From: Nematopogon swammerdamellus
Taxonomy: Eukaryota; Arthropoda; Insecta; Lepidoptera; Adelidae
Length of the DNA: 64,000 nt
Assembly: GCA_946902875.1 (NCBI GenBank)
Contig: OX336336.1
Coordinates: 25,747,558 to 25,811,557 of the forward strand
Reading direction: 5' to 3'
The position numbers and the translations under genes were made by a program. The notes below the pieces were generated by a model. That model searched no databases. It had not been told where the DNA came from and saw only the letters and a list, made by a program, of their open reading frames with translations. This document shows, one piece after another, positions 29,101 through 35,100 of this stretch. Position 1 is the stretch's first letter. Each line of letters opens with the position of its first letter.

Positions 29101-32100
29101 GCAGCAACCCTGGAAAAGTCCTATGCCGTAACGAATTTCTGGTGTCTTCTCCGTTTCGCCTTTTACTTGTATTACAAAGGAAAGTTTTTTGTAGTAGGAG
29201 GCTATTATATTACAGATCAGAGGTGGCACATTATACCACTCTAGCGCCTTTAATAGTAACTCATGGCGCACCGAACCGAAGGCGTTTTCAAAGTCTAACC
29301 ACGTGGCAGTTAATTGTCTCTCATTCTTCCTTGCATCTCTAAGACATTCAGTCAGCAAAGAATTATGTTCGAGGCACCCTGCAACTCTTGGGAGAAAACC
29401 TTTCTGGTACTTCTTCGGTAAGTAGTCGTTGGTACACATGTGTTTGAGTAGTCTGGCCTGTATAATGGAGAAGAATATTTTCGAAATTGTGTTCGTAAGG
29501 GCTATAGGTCTAATATCCTTGGGATCAGTAACTTCTTTCTTTTTTGGTAAAAGAACAAACACGGCTTTACCAAGACAGTCTGGCACTTCTCTGTTCGTCC
29601 AAATTCTTTTGTAGATGTTCAACATGTGTTTCCGCACTGATGGACATTTTTTGTATATGATGTATGGTATGCCATCGGGTCCCGGGGCGGAACTAGTATG
29701 GAACTCTCTACCATACGAATGATGAATAAAGAATAAAGAGAGATATTGTATATTGTTTATTGTATATTGTTTATTAAGCATTCATTAGACAGCATGACTG
29801 TACTCGAATTTGTTACAATTTGTTTCAATTACACCCACAAAGAAGAACCGGTAAGAAACTTCGCAGGGCTTTTTTTTTCATAATCATTTTTACAAGCATT
29901 TAGTGACTATCCAGATAATAACACCGCCTACAGTCGATTGAAAATACAGCTTCAGAGCAAGATCAAAAACAGATTTTTGTTTTGTTTTTGAAGTTCTGAC
30001 TGCAAGGACTTAATTAAGTGGATCAGGTGTAAAGAGCCTTTGTCAAATTTTTGTTACGTCATTTGTATCAACTCAATAATGTTAGTAATAAGTATACATA
30101 CATACTGCAACGTAGTATTGTCAAATAATAAAAAAAAAATTATAATAAAAATATTAAGATACTTGAAGTATCGAGTTGTCAATCGGTTAGTAAATAAGTT
30201 TGGGATAGTTGTGGTACTCACGACGTGCGTGCAGTTGGGGTCGTCGATGCCGCACACGTCGCCGCCGTTCTTCGCGAGCACGTCCGCCATGTGCTGGCTC
30301 TCCTCGTCGGGGAAGCCCACGAAGCACACGCGCGCACCGGCGAACACCTTCAGCCTGTGCTCGTTCTGCGACACGGGTGAAGAAGCCAGGTTTATTTTTA
30401 AATTTTTTTTATATTTTTTTTCAATTTTTTTATTTATTTTTTTTTTTAATGAAACTGACACGATTGGCTACATCACCTACAACATCCGCGATGTCAGCCC
30501 GTAACACCGGGTGAACTAGGTGCCACGTCAGTGCTTCCCTTCGGTCGTGCCGTCTACGCTGAACTGGACGGAAAACACAACCACGTTGCGAAATCAGCCT
30601 CTTCGGTAGATCAGCGGTGCGGTCGTCGGTCGTGATCAAAAGCACACCTGGGCGCGGTTATAACTTGGATGGGTGACCGCTCGACCGTTGGAGGCTGAGG
30701 GGCGTTCGGATTTCACGTTAAACTGTAGGACTGTAGGTCCTTTCCCTTCTTACCTTACTAGGTGGTAGGATCTAACCCGCCCAGGCACCATATTGAATGA
30801 TACGTCGGTCGAAACGACTATGTCAATAGTTCGTGTTTTTAAAAATTAAGGGAAGTACCTGACATGGCAACTAGTTCACCCGGTGTTATGGGCTGACGTC
30901 ACGGATGTTGTAGGTGTCGGTGTCAGTTTCCATTAAAAAAAAAACTAAGCCATATTATGGCACAGAGATCAGGGATGAGTTGTGATTTCAAAATATAGAA
31001 ATAATTGTCCGACTAGCGGTGCAATTAGGCTTGCCAGATCTGGTGTTAGCCTTCCCGGGACATATCTACTAACTGCAGTCCTTCATAAATATGATGGGAG
31101 AAATGAAAGACCAAAATTTCGCTGTAATATTTTTACGGCGAACTTTTAGCGTTGTTTTATAGCGAACAACTTTAGTAAGCAACACTATGCTAAAATGAAT
31201 GTAGAATCTTCCTTCATATTAATTATTCATATTTGTTGTTAGACGCTGATAATTTCTCTTTGCGCGACGTCAAGCCGTATGTATATGCACATAATTTTTC
31301 ATCCCGGGACAAAATGATCCTTCGCCCGGGACACGGGATATATGTATAAGGTCTTTCATTAGTAGGTAATAGTACGCGAAGGGGAGTATGTGTATCAGAT
31401 ACTGATCACGTTCCCATACATATTTTGTTTTTTTCGGATATCAAATACCTACCCATCCTACTAAAATAATAGTTTATTGAACAATTGTTTCATAGCATGG
31501 GTATGTATTTGATATCGAAAAAAAAAATAGGTATGGGAACGTGATCAGTATCTGATACACATACTCCCCTGAGCGTACCTACTATTACTACTAACTACCT
31601 ACTATTACTACTAACTAACTACTATTACTACTAACGAAACACCTTATATATCCCGGAAATGCCGGGCATCTGGCAAGCCTAGGCGCAATACGGACAGTGT
31701 GAGTGTATGAGAGAGAATACGCATACAATGAAGGCGTCGCCGGTGGCGCTGCAGGCTGGGTCGTCGCGGCGCTCCCAGCAGGCGTCGACCCACGAGCGCT
31801 GCAGCACGGGCAGCCGGAACGCCGACGCGTAGCGGTACTTGTCGCCGCCGGCCGCGTTCGCGATCAGGTGCGTCACCTTCGCCGACATGTCCTTGCGTAT
31901 CGAGCCGCCCATGTAGTGGATCAGCGTTATCAGGTACGTCTGCAACGAGGGCACGCGGGGTGAGGTATAGTTATCCTTACCTATAATAAAATCCAACGTC
32001 TGCTTTCTGTCTGTCTGAGTGTCTGTCTGTCCGCTTATAACTCGAGAACCACTGAACCGATTTTAATAAAACAAAATTCTACGGATAGCTTGATTCTTCC

Positions 32101-35100
32101 CATCAACTATAGGCTACTTACTATCACGCTAAATAGCTTATGAGGTTAGCAGTGAAGTGAAATATGAGAGCGGACGGAGCCGCGGGCACAGCTTGTATGG
32201 TATATAGTTATATAGTTATATAGATATATGGTTTATTGATGCACGACTGAAGCATGCAAGAATTATTTTTAATATTTATTTTGATTTTAATTAAGGGTCT
32301 GATATTGTTGTAATTTTTTTTTCTTTTATAATTTTATTTTATTTTATTTCTATAGTGTTAACTTCATTATTAATGTTGTCTAGATAAGCGCACAAATGTC
32401 TGCCTTATATTGTTAATAACTGCCTCTGCGAGACAGATAATTCTAGTGCAGAGCATATGTGTGTTTAAAAAATGAATAAATAAATAAATAAATAAATAAA
32501 ATAAATAAAGTTAATGGCAGGTTTGATAGCAAATTGCTGGTAGTTATATCCTGTAGTTTAGGATGTTAGAAGAATATTAGTGAAAGAATTAGCCTGAAGA
32601 GATAAATACTTCTCGAGATTTTTTTTTTTTTTATTTTAATAGGACATGTCCTTGCGGATAGAGCCGCCCATGTAGTGGATCAGCGTTATCAGGTACGTCT
32701 GCAACGAGAGCACGCGGGGTGAGGTATAGTTAATGGCAGGTTTGATAGCAAATTGCTGGTAGTTATATCCTGTAGTTTAGGATGTTAGAAGAATATTAGT
32801 GAAAGAATTAGCCTGAAGAGATCAATACTTTTCGAGAATTTTTTTTTTAAATTTTAACAGGACATGTCCTTGCGGATAGAGCCGCCCATGTAGAGGATCA
32901 GCGTTATCAGGTACGTCTGCAACGAGGGCACGCGGGGTGAGGTATAGTTAATGGCAGGTTTGATAGCAAATTGCTGGTAGTTATATCCTGTAGTTTAGGA
33001 CGTTAGAAGAATATTAGTGAAAGAATTAGCCCGAAGAGATCAATACTTTTCGAGAATTATTTTTTTTTTTTATTTTAACAGGTCACTGGTCAGACATGGC
33101 TACTTTGCGGAAAAACTAAATTCAACGCTCCGACATAATCTGTTAGTATGGCTATTCCCTAGAGTGTTTTTATAAGCCGGAGGCGCGGGTGCAGCCCCCA
33201 TCCGCTGTAACAAAGCGCAGGCGCCCGTGTGGGCCGTAGCAATGAGGCTGGTCGCCAAAAAGCCGAAGCTGCGGTGGCGAGCTAGGAGAACATTGAATTA
33301 TTGATAATAATTAATACATACATACTACACGCTGTATCCCGACAATCGGGGTAAGCAGAGTAATCGGTGTTGTGTTGCAAGTACTCGGGCAAATTATAGT
33401 ACAACACCGACCACTACGTTTATCAAAGTATTAGTACAAGATAATTCTCAAGCAGCAAATAAGGCATGGAGACTCTGTGAAAGGACTATGCCAAAGTGAG
33501 AGGTGGCTAGTTTGTCGGCGTTTACACGGCATCTCGTCCTTATCCCTTAGTCGCATTTTACGACATGCATGGGGAGAGATGCAGTGGGGCTATTCTTTTT
33601 AAGTATCGGCCCACACGGTACACATAATTTTAATGTTATGTATCTACATTCCGAATTTAAATGTTCTACCCTGTGACAGTTAGACAGGCTACGGAGTTCA
33701 TTTTATTTTTATTTTATTTATTCAGTAATCAAATCATACAGTACATAACTAAAAAATTAATTAAGGTAAGAATATTATTCGGTGACGAAGTCGTAATGAT
33801 CCACTGTACATTTTTCATCATGTTACCCTTGAAACAAGTCATGGACATGGACAGACATCTGCAAAAGCCTGAAAAAATATGAAGTTCAGACGTGAGACTG
33901 GAAGTAGAGTATTTTCAGACATTTTATGGGCAAGCAGAGTATAATGAATAATCGATCAAAAATAAAGTAAGTAAGTAAATTTAGTAGTATGATTGGCAAC
34001 CCTAATTGTGGAGTCAGTCTACTAGGGCAACTAGTTACAAAACCAGAAAAAAAAAGAAGTTCAGACTAAGGCCCACTTGCACCAACACGAATTTACATAC
34101 ATACATATCACACACGCTGAATCCCGACAATCGGGGTAAGCAGAGTAATCGGTGTTGTGCTGCAAGAACTCTGGTTAATTACAGCACAACACCGACCACC
34201 ACGTTTCGCAAACTATTCGAACAAGATTAAATTGATCAAGCAGCAAGTAAGGCACGAAGACCCACCTGCTGCATGACTCGGTGGAAGTACCGTGCCAAGG
34301 TGAGAGGTGGCGAGCCTGTCGCCCTTTAGCACGGCATCTTGTCTCTATCCCTTAGTCGCCTTTTACGACATGCATGGGGAGAGATGCAGTGGGGATATTC
34401 TTTTTAAGTACCGGCCCCACACGGTACTGTACCGGCCCCACACGGTACAGTACCGGCCCCACACGGTACCAACACGAATTTAACGATATAAACCAGTTTA
34501 ACTCGTTAAGCTAGCACCCGTTGACTGTGGGAACCGCGTTTAAATCCATAACTCGCTACTTAACTCTAAACTCGTGTTGGTGCAAGTGGGCCTAAAAGTA
34601 GAGTATTTTCAGACATTTTATGGACAAGCAAAGTATAAAGAAAAATCGATCAAAAAATAAAGTAAGTATGCAAATCCTTACCTATAATAAAATTCAACAT
34701 CTGCTTTCTGTCTGAGTGTCTGAGTGTCTGAGTGTATGTCTGTCTGTCCGCTTATAACTCGAGAACCACAGAACCGATTTTAATAAAACAAAATTCTACG
34801 GATAGCTTGATTCTTCCCATCAACTAAAGGCTACTTACTATCACGCTAAATGGCTTATGAGGTTAGCAGTGAAGTGAAATATGAGAGCGGTCGGAGCCGC
34901 GGGCACAGCTTGTGTATTATAAAGTATGATTACGTAATATGTAACCCAACCCTATCCTTGTGTAGATAGTCTAGCTCTAGTAGGATACCTAGTTACAAAA
35001 CCTGAGAAAAAAAGAAGTAGAGAGGTGAGAACTCACGAGCTCGTCCTTCTTGCGGAAGCCGGTGAAGCAGATGACGGCGCCGCGCATGGCGAGCGAGTAG

